From Chryseobacterium sp. S0630 (GTDB lineage Bacteria > Bacteroidota > Bacteroidia > Flavobacteriales > Weeksellaceae), in contig NZ_JAMZGF010000003.1 in NCBI RefSeq assembly GCF_024158915.1, positions 62,001 to 126,000 on the forward strand: a stretch of 64,000 bases of DNA, in the 5' to 3' direction. A model generated the notes under the pieces. It did not search any database. It was not told the origin of the DNA and saw only the letters and a program-made list of their open reading frames with translations. Made by a program: the position numbers and the translations under genes. Below are positions 27,840 through 36,318 of the stretch, one piece after another; positions within the stretch are counted from its first letter, which is position 1; every line of letters starts with the position of its first letter.

Positions 27840-29141
27840 ATGAAAGATTCTGAAAAAATAAAAATTACAGAAAATGACCTGCCTCAGAATGATAAGGGGA
27901 TAGGAGATCATCCCAAAGCGAAGTGGGAGCAGCTTAAAAAGCCAATGATCTATTGTTTAATGGCTTTATTATGTGCGATTTGTTTGTATCTGATTTTTAA
28001 ACCAAAAAAGAGCAATACGATTGTTGCAGAGGAAGGCTTTAATGCTGTGATTCCCCAGGCAAAAGACGGTCAGTTGCAGTCGGATAAACAGAAAGCTTAT
28101 GAGCAGCAACTTTTGGAACAGAAAACCGACGAAAAGAGAAATGCTCTTACTGCATTATCTGATTATTGGACTGATGAAAATGATGTTAATCAAAATGCTG
28201 TATCTTCTTTGGGTGTCAATAAATCAGGTGATTTATCACGTTCAGACCAGAATGCGGTAAACAGTTATCGGAATGCGCAACAAGCCTTAGGCTCTTTCTA
28301 TCGGCAGGATAATCAGGAAGTCAATGATTTGAGAAAGGAAATTTCAAGATTAAAGAAGGATGCGATACAGAATAATTCTGTTCCTGCAGGTTTGGGAATG
28401 AATGATCAATTGGTGCTCATGGAAAAATCCTACCAGATGGCGGCTAAATACCTTCCTTCCGCTTCGAAAGAAGAGACTACACCAAAGCAAAACGAAGAAA
28501 TAAAGCCATCGAATGACAAGAAGGTTAAGCTAACCCCAGTTACAGCTGCTCATTCCAGAATAGTTTCATCCTTGTATAGAGAACCATCTGACAGTTCTTT
28601 TATTCTAGGGTTGAATCATAATAGATTTTTTGATGTACAAATCGATAAAAAAAGATCAAATCAATCTAAGAATGCGATAAAGGGAATTGTTTCTGAAACC
28701 AAAACATTAGTGGATGAAAGTACTTTATCAATTATGCTTTCAGAAGGTATGCAGTTGGAGCGGATAGAAATTCCATCAGGCACATTGCTCATCGCCACAA
28801 GCAAATTTCAAGGAGGCAGGCTTCAGCTGAAAATAAGTTCAATTGGATATGATGACAGTATTTATCCGGTAGAAATTAATGTATATGACAATGATGGCCA
28901 GCCAGGACTGAATGTTCCTTATTCACCTGAACAAAATGCAGTCAATGACATTGTAGCGAATATGAGTCAGACTTCAGGAACGAACATAATGATGACCCAA
29001 TCAGCCGGGCAGCAGATTGCATCGGATCTAAGCAGGGGAGTGGTACAGGGAGTGTCCGGTTATTTTCAGAAAAAAGTCAGACAACAGAAGGTAACGGTAA
29101 AAGCAGGCCATCAGATTTTACTTGTGCCAAAGAATAACTAA
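27840..29141 (+). CDS. traM: TraM conjugal transfer protein (VirB10-like position)
   Basis: A 433-aa protein with a cytoplasmic N-terminus, one membrane helix at about 36-53, a Gln-rich linker and a C-terminal beta-rich domain (about 240-430). The family carries a TraM domain that bridges inner and outer membranes. It lies between traL and traN with 4- and 15-nt gaps. Confidence 0.87.
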   Translation: MKDSEKIKITENDLPQNDKGIGDHPKAKWEQLKKPMIYCLMALLCAICLYLIFKPKKSNTIVAEEGFNAVIPQAKDGQLQSDKQKAYEQQLLEQKTDEKRNALTALSDYWTDENDVNQNAVSSLGVNKSGDLSRSDQNAVNSYRNAQQALGSFYRQDNQEVNDLRKEISRLKKDAIQNNSVPAGLGMNDQLVLMEKSYQMAAKYLPSASKEETTPKQNEEIKPSNDKKVKLTPVTAAHSRIVSSLYREPSDSSFILGLNHNRFFDVQIDKKRSNQSKNAIKGIVSETKTLVDESTLSIMLSEGMQLERIEIPSGTLLIATSKFQGGRLQLKISSIGYDDSIYPVEINVYDNDGQPGLNVPYSPEQNAVNDIVANMSQTSGTNIMMTQSAGQQIASDLSRGVVQGVSGYFQKKVRQQKVTVKAGHQILLVPKNN

Positions 29142-29156
29142 TTAAATTAATAAAAA

Positions 29157-30044
29157 ATGAAAACATTAAAGAATCATTATATCTTGGGAATTCTGCTGCT
29201 GCTCATCATAAGCAGCAGGTCATTTGCTCAGGATTCCACCATTTCTTATCTTCCTTTAGAAGAGGCGCGATTGATACCTTTCAGAATGGAGGTGACCTAT
29301 AATAAAACATCACATCTTTTTTTTCCATCACCCATTCGATATGTTGATCTTGGAAGCGATCTCTTGGTTGCCAATAAGGCAGAACCTATTGGAAATGTCC
29401 TCCGGGTTAAGTCGGCAGTAAGAGATTTTGAAGAAGAAACCAATTTTTCAGTCATTACTGAGGACGGGAAATTTTACAGTTTTGATGCATTCTACAGTCC
29501 TTATCCGGCAGTACTCAGTTATGATTTATTAAAACTGCAGAGAGATAGGGAACGGCAATATTCAACAGATGTTTTATTTGAAGATCTTAAAGGAAGCTCA
29601 TCTAAGCTGACAGAGCTTATTATGGAAAATCTTTACAGGAAGAACAATAGAACGATTAAGCATATTGTTTCCAAAAGTTATGGAATTCGATTCTCAGTCA
29701 GATCATTGCATGTCAATGATAACAAGTTTTATTTCACCTTGGAGATTAAAAACTCCAGTAATGTGGCATATACGATTGAATGGATCAAATTCAAGATTGT
29801 TGACAAGAAGAACTTAAAACGTACGGTTGTTCAAGACAAGCTATTAGAACCCATTCGTGTATATTTTCCCACAATGACGGCTTCCGATCATTCGAACATC
29901 TTAGGAATTTATCTACTGGATCAGTTTACGCTTCTAAAGGATCAGATTTTGGAAATCGAAATTTTGGAAAAGAACGGGGGAAGACATCATAAATTACGGT
30001 TTAAAAATAAAGACCTGATTCATGCAAGGCTAATAAGAGATTAA
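29157..30044 (+). CDS. traN: TraN (DUF4138) conjugal outer-membrane protein
   Basis: A 295-aa exported protein with a signal peptide ending S-F-A-Q. It has the VirB9-like DUF4138 features (Y-N-K-T-S-H-L-F-F-P, D-L-G-S-D-L-L-V-A-N-K-A). It is the last recognised tra gene; TraO, TraP and TraQ do not follow. A small ORF and a terminator come next. Confidence 0.88.
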   Translation: MKTLKNHYILGILLLLIISSRSFAQDSTISYLPLEEARLIPFRMEVTYNKTSHLFFPSPIRYVDLGSDLLVANKAEPIGNVLRVKSAVRDFEEETNFSVITEDGKFYSFDAFYSPYPAVLSYDLLKLQRDRERQYSTDVLFEDLKGSSSKLTELIMENLYRKNNRTIKHIVSKSYGIRFSVRSLHVNDNKFYFTLEIKNSSNVAYTIEWIKFKIVDKKNLKRTVVQDKLLEPIRVYFPTMTASDHSNILGIYLLDQFTLLKDQILEIEILEKNGGRHHKLRFKNKDLIHARLIRD

Positions 30045-30060
30045 AAAAGAGCAAATAAAA

Positions 30061-30135
30061 TGAATACAATGTTTTTACCCGCAATTTTTATGCTTACCGT
30101 TAGTATTTTACTTTTTGGATTTACGATTGTGTAGG
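30061..30135 (+). CDS. Possible 24-aa membrane peptide at the end of the tra operon
   Basis: A 24-residue ORF starts 16 nt after traN and is almost entirely one hydrophobic helix (P-A-I-F-M-L-T-V-S-I-L-L-F-G-F). It could be a real small membrane protein or a decay product of traO. It is followed by a terminator. Confidence 0.35.
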
Positions 30136-30183
30136 AAATGAAAAGAGACAGAATTTCTGTTTGATAATAAAATTAATGAGTGT

Positions 30184-30217
30184 AGAGGTCAGAATTTTGG
30201 CCTCTTTTTCTTTTTTT
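30184..30217 (+). terminator. Terminator of the tra operon
   Basis: AGAGGTC (30184-30190) pairs with GGCCTCT (30199-30205) with one G-U, an 8-nt loop and a T-rich tail. Confidence 0.75.
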
Positions 30218-30245
30218 AGCACCTTAAAGTCACGAAAAATAGTTA

Positions 30246-30276
30246 TTGCGAATGTTGTTTATATTCAATAGATTTG
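30246..30276 (+). promoter_or_regulatory. Promoter of the amidohydrolase gene
   Basis: TAGATTTG (30269-30276) matches TAnnTTTG, with a TTG at 30246-30248 spaced 20 nt before it. This is a good Bacteroidetes promoter, 64 nt before the gene at 30340. Confidence 0.55.
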
Positions 30277-30339
30277 AATACGATCTGATTCAAAATAGAG
30301 TGAAGAGATCATCAATAAAAACTAAAACCAAATTATAGT

Positions 30340-32097
30340 ATGGAAAAGAAAGCTTCCTTAATCAATTGTCATGCTCATATTTTTACGGGTGATCATGTTC
30401 CTCCCTACTTAGCCAAAACATTTCTTCCATGGCCTTTGTATTATATTTTGTCTCTATCAATAATTGTTAAGGGATTTAGATTTTACTTTGACACTCTCGA
30501 GAAATACAGGTTTAAACCAAGATACAAGCGCATTGAAGCCTTATTATATTATATCAGGATTCAGGCTAGCAGAACGGTAGTAGGACAAATAGTAGCTATT
30601 TTATTGGGGGTACTTTTAGCAATAAATGTATTTTATATTATTTATGATTGGATTGGTTTAATAGGCTTTGCGCCTTCAATTTTAGGTAAAGAACTACTTA
30701 AGATAAGGTCTTTCTTGGAATCTTATCATGTAGTACAAAATTTCCAATCATTTTATATCCAGATAATATTGATTCTTATTTTTTTGATACTTTTTAAAAG
30801 TGGTAGAAATTTTATTTTTTTCATCCTAAAAAAAATATATGCTTTTTTAGGAATTCTTCCTGGAAGGCAGACTAAAGAACTTTTGGAGAGGTATTTAAAT
30901 ATAGGAAGGTATGCCTTTCATAGACAACAAAGTTCTACCTATATGGATCTCCGAGATCAATACCCTAAAAATACAGGATTTGTTATCCTTCCAATGGATA
31001 TGGAGTATATGGAAGCTGGAAAGTTAAAAAAAGGAAGCGGTTATCTTGATCAGATGGCAGAACTTGTTAAACTGAAACAGAATAAAGAGTTATCGGATTT
31101 TATTTTTCCTTTTGTTTTTGCAGACCCAAGACGTTTAGAAGAACAGGATGATTATTTTAGCTATGAGATTATAAATAACCATGTTGAACTATTGGATTGT
31201 CTTGTAAAAGATTATATTATGGATTATCATTTTAGTGGATTTAAGATTTACCCCGCCTTAGGATATTATCCATTTGATGAAAGATTACTGCCCTTATGGA
31301 AATATGCTGCGGATAATAATTTACCTATCATCACCCACTGTATAAAGGGGACAATTTTTTATAGAGGAACTAAAAAGAAGCAGTGGGATAGACATCCTAT
31401 TTTTCAACAAAATATCGGAAGTGAATTATATGAGCCACTTTTGTTGAAACAAACTAAGAATATTGATTTTATAAACAATTTCACACATCCGTTAAACTAT
31501 TTATGTTTACTAGATGAAACACTGCTGAGAAAAGTGGTGAAGGATGCAAAAGATCCCAAAATTCGCGAGTTATTTGGATATACTAATGAAGAAACTGAGC
31601 TCTCCTGTAATTTAAGCAAACTAAAGATTTGTTTTGCACATTATGGTGGAGATGATGAATGGAAGCGGTTTCTCGAGATGGAACGCTATGATTTCAGTAA
31701 ACAGATCATTACACATCCTGATAGAGGGATTAAGTTTTTTCCAGAGAAAAATGAAAAACCAACTCCTGGAAAAATGGAACAATTATGGAAATATGTTGAT
31801 TGGTATTCCCTTATTTCAAGTATGATGTTACAGTATGAAAATGTTTATGCAGATATCAGCTATATTGTACATAGCGATGAAATCCATCCTTTACTGAAAC
31901 ACTCATTAAAGAATGTAAAGCTTAAGGATAAAATACTTTTTGGTACCGATTTTTATGTTGTGAGAAATCATAAAACTGAAAAATATATGGTAGCGGAATG
32001 TTATCATAACCTTGGTGATGTGGAGCTAGACACCATTGCCTATATTAATCCTAAACGTTTTTTGTTTAACAATATTCATGGTGATATTAAAATTTAG
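30340..32097 (+). CDS. Amidohydrolase-superfamily protein with inserted membrane helices
   Basis: A 585-aa protein. The metal-binding motif H-A-H is at residues 11-13, but the next 165 residues hold about three membrane helices (32-49, 82-107, 138-168). The TIM-barrel resumes at about residue 213 with F-V-I-L-P-M-D, F-K-I-Y-P-A, I-I-T-H-C (His near 333), F-A-H-Y-G-G-D-D-E-W near 433 and F-G-T-D near 534. These fit an amidohydrolase-related metal enzyme whose active site is built across an insertion. No substrate is evident. It has its own promoter and lies between the tra operon and the RadC gene as element cargo. Confidence 0.75.
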   Translation: MEKKASLINCHAHIFTGDHVPPYLAKTFLPWPLYYILSLSIIVKGFRFYFDTLEKYRFKPRYKRIEALLYYIRIQASRTVVGQIVAILLGVLLAINVFYIIYDWIGLIGFAPSILGKELLKIRSFLESYHVVQNFQSFYIQIILILIFLILFKSGRNFIFFILKKIYAFLGILPGRQTKELLERYLNIGRYAFHRQQSSTYMDLRDQYPKNTGFVILPMDMEYMEAGKLKKGSGYLDQMAELVKLKQNKELSDFIFPFVFADPRRLEEQDDYFSYEIINNHVELLDCLVKDYIMDYHFSGFKIYPALGYYPFDERLLPLWKYAADNNLPIITHCIKGTIFYRGTKKKQWDRHPIFQQNIGSELYEPLLLKQTKNIDFINNFTHPLNYLCLLDETLLRKVVKDAKDPKIRELFGYTNEETELSCNLSKLKICFAHYGGDDEWKRFLEMERYDFSKQIITHPDRGIKFFPEKNEKPTPGKMEQLWKYVDWYSLISSMMLQYENVYADISYIVHSDEIHPLLKHSLKNVKLKDKILFGTDFYVVRNHKTEKYMVAECYHNLGDVELDTIAYINPKRFLFNNIHGDIKI

Positions 32098-32243
32098 AAG
32101 ATGAGAGTTCAATTTCCAATTTTAATAGAAGGAATGTAATGACATCGATTGGAATTTATGAACTATAAGAAATAGTCCACTAGAGGCTGCAATGTTTTTG
32201 ATATACATTAAAAATTTTATCAAATGTATTATTTAAAATCTAT

Positions 32244-32285
32244 GCAAAAAGATGGACACGAGAATAATCGTGTCCATCTTTTTGC
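32244..32285. terminator. Strong 18-bp hairpin after the amidohydrolase
   Basis: A perfect 18-bp stem (32244-32261 with 32268-32285) with a 6-nt loop GAATAA, and an A-rich left end and T-rich right end. This is a terminator in either direction, placed 146 nt after the amidohydrolase stop. Confidence 0.7.
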
Positions 32286-32287
32286 AA

Positions 32288-32319
32288 AAAAATCGGTAAT
32301 TTTAAAATTACCGATTTTT
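32288..32319. repeat. Perfect 32-bp palindrome
   Basis: The two 16-bp arms (32288-32303 and 32304-32319) are exact reverse complements with no loop, centred on TTTT/AAAA. Together with the hairpin before it, it separates the amidohydrolase from the convergent RadC gene, whose terminator it probably is. Confidence 0.75.
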
Positions 32320-32333
32320 CAGTGAGTATAGGG

Positions 32334-32777
32334 TTATAATTTTCCTTCATCAGCAAATGATAAGTAGTCCTCTGAGGTCAAAATACAATGATCCAGCAAG
32401 TTTATATTTAACAGTTGGGCAGCCTCCTTTATTTTGTGTGTAATGCTTATGTCTTCACGTGAAGGTGTCAGATTTCCGGAAGGGTGGTTGTGAGCTATTA
32501 TAAATGACACGGCATTGCATAATAAGGCTCCCTGCATAATGATTCTGATATCAACGAGAGAAGACGTAATTCCAGATTCTGAAATTTTTTGTATTCCTAA
32601 TACCTTATTAGCCTGATTCATATACATTGAATAAAATGACTCTCTGTAATCGATCTGATCTTCATCAAAATGTTCCCGAAAAATATCTGCAGCATCTTGA
32701 GAGTTCAATACTTCTTTTTCAGTGTTTCCTTTTCTTGTGTAAATCAATTTGATCTCATTTACGATATTGTATTTCAT
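32334..32777 (-). CDS. RadC-family JAB-domain protein
   Basis: A 147-aa protein of the RadC/MPN type, with H-N-H-P-S-G-N-x-x-P-S-x-x-D as the JAB metal-binding motif and L-L-D-H-C-I-L-T at the end. It lacks the helix-hairpin-helix part of housekeeping RadC. Such short copies are typical of conjugative elements and plasmids; role uncertain. It lies at the right edge of the element-type genes. Confidence 0.88.
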   Translation of the reverse strand: MKYNIVNEIKLIYTRKGNTEKEVLNSQDAADIFREHFDEDQIDYRESFYSMYMNQANKVLGIQKISESGITSSLVDIRIIMQGALLCNAVSFIIAHNHPSGNLTPSREDISITHKIKEAAQLLNINLLDHCILTSEDYLSFADEGKL

Positions 32778-33386
32778 TGTGATTGCCCTGAGTACGGCAG
32801 AGTCTTATATTTCCCGTACTTAATTTAAACGGTATTTTATTTAAAACATAATTGAACTATTCCATAACTTTTTTAGGTCAAAAGCTTTTTAATATTTTCT
32901 CTTCCCCTTACTCTCCAAGCCATCTTAGGCTTTAATCAATATTTTTCAAAAGAAAACCGGAAAAAAGAAAGCAGATATGAACTGTTGTCAATAGTATCAA
33001 ACAAAAGGAAACGGAATAATTGGAGGGTACCTTTAGAGAGGAGACCGTTTATGCCGTAGTCTTTTGGTGGCATAAGCGATGGCTGACAGCAATACCTTAG
33101 CTGCCTTTTTACCGGTTGACTATGAAAAATTTTTATAGATTGTTTATCTTGAATTTTCCATTTAGGAATTACTTATTTGATATATTATCATTTGTATATA
33201 CATTATAAATACACTATGTTTACAATGTTCATTTAAAATCTCACTCTGATATGAAGGCTGGTTCTTTCAACGATTAAGGAAGGTATCAAAACCGATTTTA
33301 ATAATACCGGACTTAAGACTTACCCAATGTATTAGGCCTTTACTCCATAGAATTTTAATAACAATATTTAAATACAAATAATAGAA
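32778..33386. other. Gene-free stretch beyond the RadC gene
   Basis: No ORF of note. AGTACGG (32791-32797) and CCGTACT (32814-32820) form an inverted repeat just upstream of the RadC start, perhaps an operator. TTATGCC (33049-33055) and GGCATAA (33069-33075) form a second one in a more GC-rich patch at about 33020-33110 that may be a short RNA or element end. I cannot see an attachment site. Confidence 0.4.
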
Positions 33387-33974
33387 ATGAGTAATGAGTT
33401 TGAAAATTACTTATCCTCAACAGGACAACTATCAGCTGAGGAAATCACCTTTTCTTTACAGTTTTTTAAACCGATTCGTTTAAAAAAAGGAGACTTTTTT
33501 ATTCGTGAGAACGAATCATGCCGTTATATTGGATTTATCGCTAGTGGAGCTGTAAAGGCATATACTCTAGACAAGGAGGGGAAAGAAAATGTAACATGTT
33601 TCAAGTTTGATAATGAGTTTATTACCTCTTTTCAAGAGTTTGTACAACAGAAGAAATCAATAAGGAGCATCAGGGCTATAGAAGATAGTATAATTTATGG
33701 AATTAATTTTCCAGATTATCAACAGCTGCTTACCCACATGACTGCTTGGAACGAAGTGATAAAATCAGTGATGCAGCGTGAATATAGCCAAAAAGAACAC
33801 TATATGATTAATTATAATAATAGGCCTGCTTTAGATAAATATAGTCATGTTCTCACTAACGAACCTATACTCATAAAGCGAGTTACAACTCAGGATCTGG
33901 CATCCTACCTTGGCATTACTCAGCGATCGCTTACACGGGCAAAGGCACAAATACACAGATCCAAAATATTATAG
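33387..33974 (+). CDS. Crp/Fnr-family transcriptional regulator
   Basis: A 195-aa regulator with a cyclic-nucleotide-binding fold (about 20-115, with F-I-R-E-N-E and F-I-A-S-G-A-V-K-A-Y) and a C-terminal HTH (T-Q-D-L-A-S-Y-L-G-I-T-Q-R-S-L-T-R). Bacteroidetes have many such proteins with unknown ligands. It lies 54 nt before the metallo-hydrolase gene in the same direction and may control it. Confidence 0.88.
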   Translation: MSNEFENYLSSTGQLSAEEITFSLQFFKPIRLKKGDFFIRENESCRYIGFIASGAVKAYTLDKEGKENVTCFKFDNEFITSFQEFVQQKKSIRSIRAIEDSIIYGINFPDYQQLLTHMTAWNEVIKSVMQREYSQKEHYMINYNNRPALDKYSHVLTNEPILIKRVTTQDLASYLGITQRSLTRAKAQIHRSKIL

Positions 33975-34028
33975 GACAAATGTCCTTATGTTATCTTAGT
34001 TAGCACTGTAGATTTGTACAAAAAAAAT

Positions 34029-34712
34029 ATGCTACGTCAAATTGCTCACGAAGTATTTCAGATTTCATTAATGCCCCGAAATAGTATCAATTGCTATATA
34101 ATTGAAGGTGTATTGATTGATTCCGGAATACGGAGTTCATATACCGCTGTTAAGAAAGCTGTCCAAAAAATTTCTGTTTATCAACATATACTGACTCACG
34201 CTCATGCAGATCATCAGGGTTGTAGTGATCAGATTTGCGCTGAGTTTGAAATACCATTACTCTGTCACCCTAACGAAGTTTTTAGAACTGAAACAGGTAT
34301 AGTAACCAACGACTATCCGAGTCCACAGCATTGGATAGCAAAGCTTCAGCAAAAGTACTGGGCAGGTCAGGGACATAAAGTACAGCAAACAATTGTTGAA
34401 AATGATATCATTGGAAATTTTAGAGTAATAGAGACCCCTGGCCATTCAGGAGGTCATATTTCTTTATTCCGTGAGCGGGATGGAGTATTGATTATTGGAG
34501 ATGTGGCAACAAATATGAATTTGCTTACCACAGCAGTTGGTTTGAAGCTTCCGCCCAATATTTTTACATCAGATCAAAAGCGAAATATCCAATCGCTCGA
34601 GAAGTTAGCAAAACTTAACCCTGCTATTATCTGCTTTGGTCATGGCCCCGTTATGCGAAATACTGATCGGAAGTTTGAAAAATTTGTAAAGAACTGTAGC
34701 GTTTCTGGTTAA
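34029..34712 (+). CDS. MBL-fold metallo-hydrolase
   Basis: About 227 aa from the ATG at 34029; a TTG at 34014 would add five residues. The metallo-beta-lactamase motif H-A-H-A-D-H is at about residues 61-66, with C-H-P, G-H-S-G-G-H, G-D-V-A-T and F-G-H-G-P as further metal-binding parts. It is of the glyoxalase II-like size and not a true beta-lactamase. Substrate unknown. It pairs with the upstream Crp-type regulator. Confidence 0.85.
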   Translation: MLRQIAHEVFQISLMPRNSINCYIIEGVLIDSGIRSSYTAVKKAVQKISVYQHILTHAHADHQGCSDQICAEFEIPLLCHPNEVFRTETGIVTNDYPSPQHWIAKLQQKYWAGQGHKVQQTIVENDIIGNFRVIETPGHSGGHISLFRERDGVLIIGDVATNMNLLTTAVGLKLPPNIFTSDQKRNIQSLEKLAKLNPAIICFGHGPVMRNTDRKFEKFVKNCSVSG

Positions 34713-34820
34713 AAATAGAACATAATGAAATTGTTTGCGTTGTATTGTTCCTATCTGAAAATTCATGATGTGAATCTTAAATTTAGCTCGTACTTTTTTA
34801 TAAAGATTAGCAAAAAAATG

Positions 34821-34828
34821 TATATTTG
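34821..34828 (+). promoter_or_regulatory. Putative -7 box for the lysC leader
   Basis: TATATTTG matches TAnnTTTG and would start transcription near 34833, only about 13 nt before the leader peptide ATG. The -33 region is T-rich without a perfect TTG. Confidence 0.5.
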
Positions 34829-34845
34829 CCCAGCAAAAAAAGAAA

Positions 34846-34902
34846 ATGATAGTATCTAACTTAAAAAAAGGAAAGAAACAGTACTTACGTCCAACGTCGT
34901 GA
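34846..34902 (+). CDS. Putative lysine-rich leader peptide
   Basis: An 18-residue ORF (MIVSNLKKGKKQYLRPTS) with four lysines in five positions; the Lys codons are at 34864-34869 and 34873-34878. Its last bases (34896-34902) are complementary to the loop and right arm of the following terminator. This is the layout of a classic amino-acid attenuator controlling the aspartokinase gene 97 nt downstream. Confidence 0.65.
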   Translation: MIVSNLKKGKKQYLRPTS

Positions 34903-34955
34903 GTCATTTTCCTATTGGTTAGAAATTAAATAAAAAAGGAGCTTGTCATCACGAC
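34896..34955 (+). promoter_or_regulatory. Antiterminator pairing of the lysC attenuator
   Basis: GTCGTGA (34896-34902, covering the leader stop codon) is an exact complement of TCACGAC (34949-34955), which forms the loop and start of the right arm of the terminator. The two structures exclude each other. A ribosome stalled at the lysine codons would leave 34896-34902 free and block the terminator. Confidence 0.6.
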
Positions 34956-34969
34956 AGGCTCTTTTTTTT
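34939..34969 (+). terminator. Attenuator terminator before lysC
   Basis: GAGCTTGTC (34939-34947) pairs with GACAGGCTC (34953-34961), nine bp with one G-U and a 5-nt loop, followed by eight Ts. It ends 30 nt before the aspartokinase ATG, in the 5' leader of the gene, not after a gene. Confidence 0.8.
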
Positions 34970-34998
34970 ATTGATAAAAATTAACAATTAATCTTATT

Positions 34999-36318
34999 AT
35001 GAAAGTATTGAAATTTGGAGGGACCTCAGTAGGAAGTCCGGAACGTATCCAGCAATTATTGCCAATAATCAGATCTCAGCAATCAGATAAACATCTTGTG
35101 GTTTTGTCAGCTGTTTCAGGTACGACAAATGATTTGGTGAAATTATCTGAGCTATATGAAAACAAAGATATTGAAGCAGCCTACAAGCATATTGATGGAT
35201 TACAGCAGAAATATATAAAATTTGTAAATGAGTTGTTTAAAACTGAAAAAGGAATTTTGGAAGCTTTAGCTTTTATAGACAAGATTTTTGATCTTTTTTA
35301 TCAGTTCAAACATAAAAATTTTTCTTCTACAGCAGAACGTATTATTCTTGCACAAGGTGAGATTATTTCAACCACCCTTTTTCATTTATACTTAAAGGAA
35401 AAAGAAGTTTCTTCTATATTATTATCAGCATTAGATTTCATGGTAATTGATGAAGATAAGGAACCCGATATTGATAAAATAAGAAAACAGGCAGCTCTTG
35501 AAATTGCAAAATATCCGGAAGATACTTTATTTATTACCCAAGGGTATATATGCAGAAATGCTCAGGGTGAAATTGATAATCTGCAAAGGGGAGGTTCTGA
35601 TTATACCGCTTCCTTGCTGGGAGCAGCATTGCAGACAGAAGAAATTCAAATCTGGACAGATATTGATGGTTTTCATAATAATGATCCGAGATATGTACAG
35701 AATACAAAATCTATAGCCAGACTTAGTTTTGATGAAGCTGCTGAACTATCATATTTTGGCGCTAAAATCCTTCATCCCCAAAGTGTGTTTCCTGCCAGAA
35801 AATATAATGTTCCTGTAAGGTTACTAGATACAATGAATCCCTCTGCCCTTGGAACGTTGATTTCTGGAGAGGCTACCAATCAAAATCAAATTGTGGCAAT
35901 AGCTGCTAAAGATGGAATCACGGCTATCCGTATTCAATCCTCACGTATGCTGATGGCCTATGGTTTTTTAAGAAAGGTTTTTGAAATTTTTGAACGATAC
36001 AAAACACCTATAGATATGATTACAACTTCTGAAGTAGCTGTTTCTCTTACCATTGATCACACGGAAAATCTTTCTGAAATTATAAGAGAACTAAACACCT
36101 TTTCTGCTGTTGAAATTGACAGTGAGCAATCTATTATATGTATTGTGGGTGATTTCAGGAAAAATAATCATGGATATGCAACCATTGTGTCTGAAGCAGT
36201 AAAGCATATTCCAATACGAATGATTTCCTACGGAGGAAGTGAAAATAATATTTCATTATTAGTTCCTTCAGTTTTTAAGGTAGAAGCTTTGAGATCACTG
36301 CATAACAGACTGTTTTAG
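34999..36318 (+). CDS. lysC: Aspartate kinase
   Basis: A 439-aa aspartokinase (aspartate to 4-phosphoaspartate, first step to lysine, threonine and methionine). The N-terminus has the family motif K-F-G-G-T-S-V-G, a central Q-R-G-G-S-D-Y-T and I-W-T-D-I-D-G, and a C-terminal ACT region (P-I-D-M-I-T-T-S-E-V-A-V-S). It is monofunctional (no homoserine dehydrogenase part). The upstream leader peptide and terminator suggest control by lysine supply. It has no neighbour in the same pathway. Confidence 0.93.
   Translation: MKVLKFGGTSVGSPERIQQLLPIIRSQQSDKHLVVLSAVSGTTNDLVKLSELYENKDIEAAYKHIDGLQQKYIKFVNELFKTEKGILEALAFIDKIFDLFYQFKHKNFSSTAERIILAQGEIISTTLFHLYLKEKEVSSILLSALDFMVIDEDKEPDIDKIRKQAALEIAKYPEDTLFITQGYICRNAQGEIDNLQRGGSDYTASLLGAALQTEEIQIWTDIDGFHNNDPRYVQNTKSIARLSFDEAAELSYFGAKILHPQSVFPARKYNVPVRLLDTMNPSALGTLISGEATNQNQIVAIAAKDGITAIRIQSSRMLMAYGFLRKVFEIFERYKTPIDMITTSEVAVSLTIDHTENLSEIIRELNTFSAVEIDSEQSIICIVGDFRKNNHGYATIVSEAVKHIPIRMISYGGSENNISLLVPSVFKVEALRSLHNRLF

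Larger units (their letters stand above)
13338..32777. mobile_element. Conjugative transposon module (CTnDOT-like), incomplete
   Basis: rteC, mobC, mobB, mobA, a putative oriT and tra genes in the order A, B, C, E, F, G, I, J, K, L, M, N match Bacteroidetes conjugative transposons. RadC-family and cargo genes follow. No integrase, excisionase, topoisomerase, primase, TraO or TraQ gene lies inside the window. The limits given are the outermost genes of element type; real ends and attachment sites were not found. Confidence 0.75.

Noticed and set aside
34014..34028. TTG start for the metallo-hydrolase
   Set aside because: The ATG at 34029 is a better start and the extra five residues have no conserved character.
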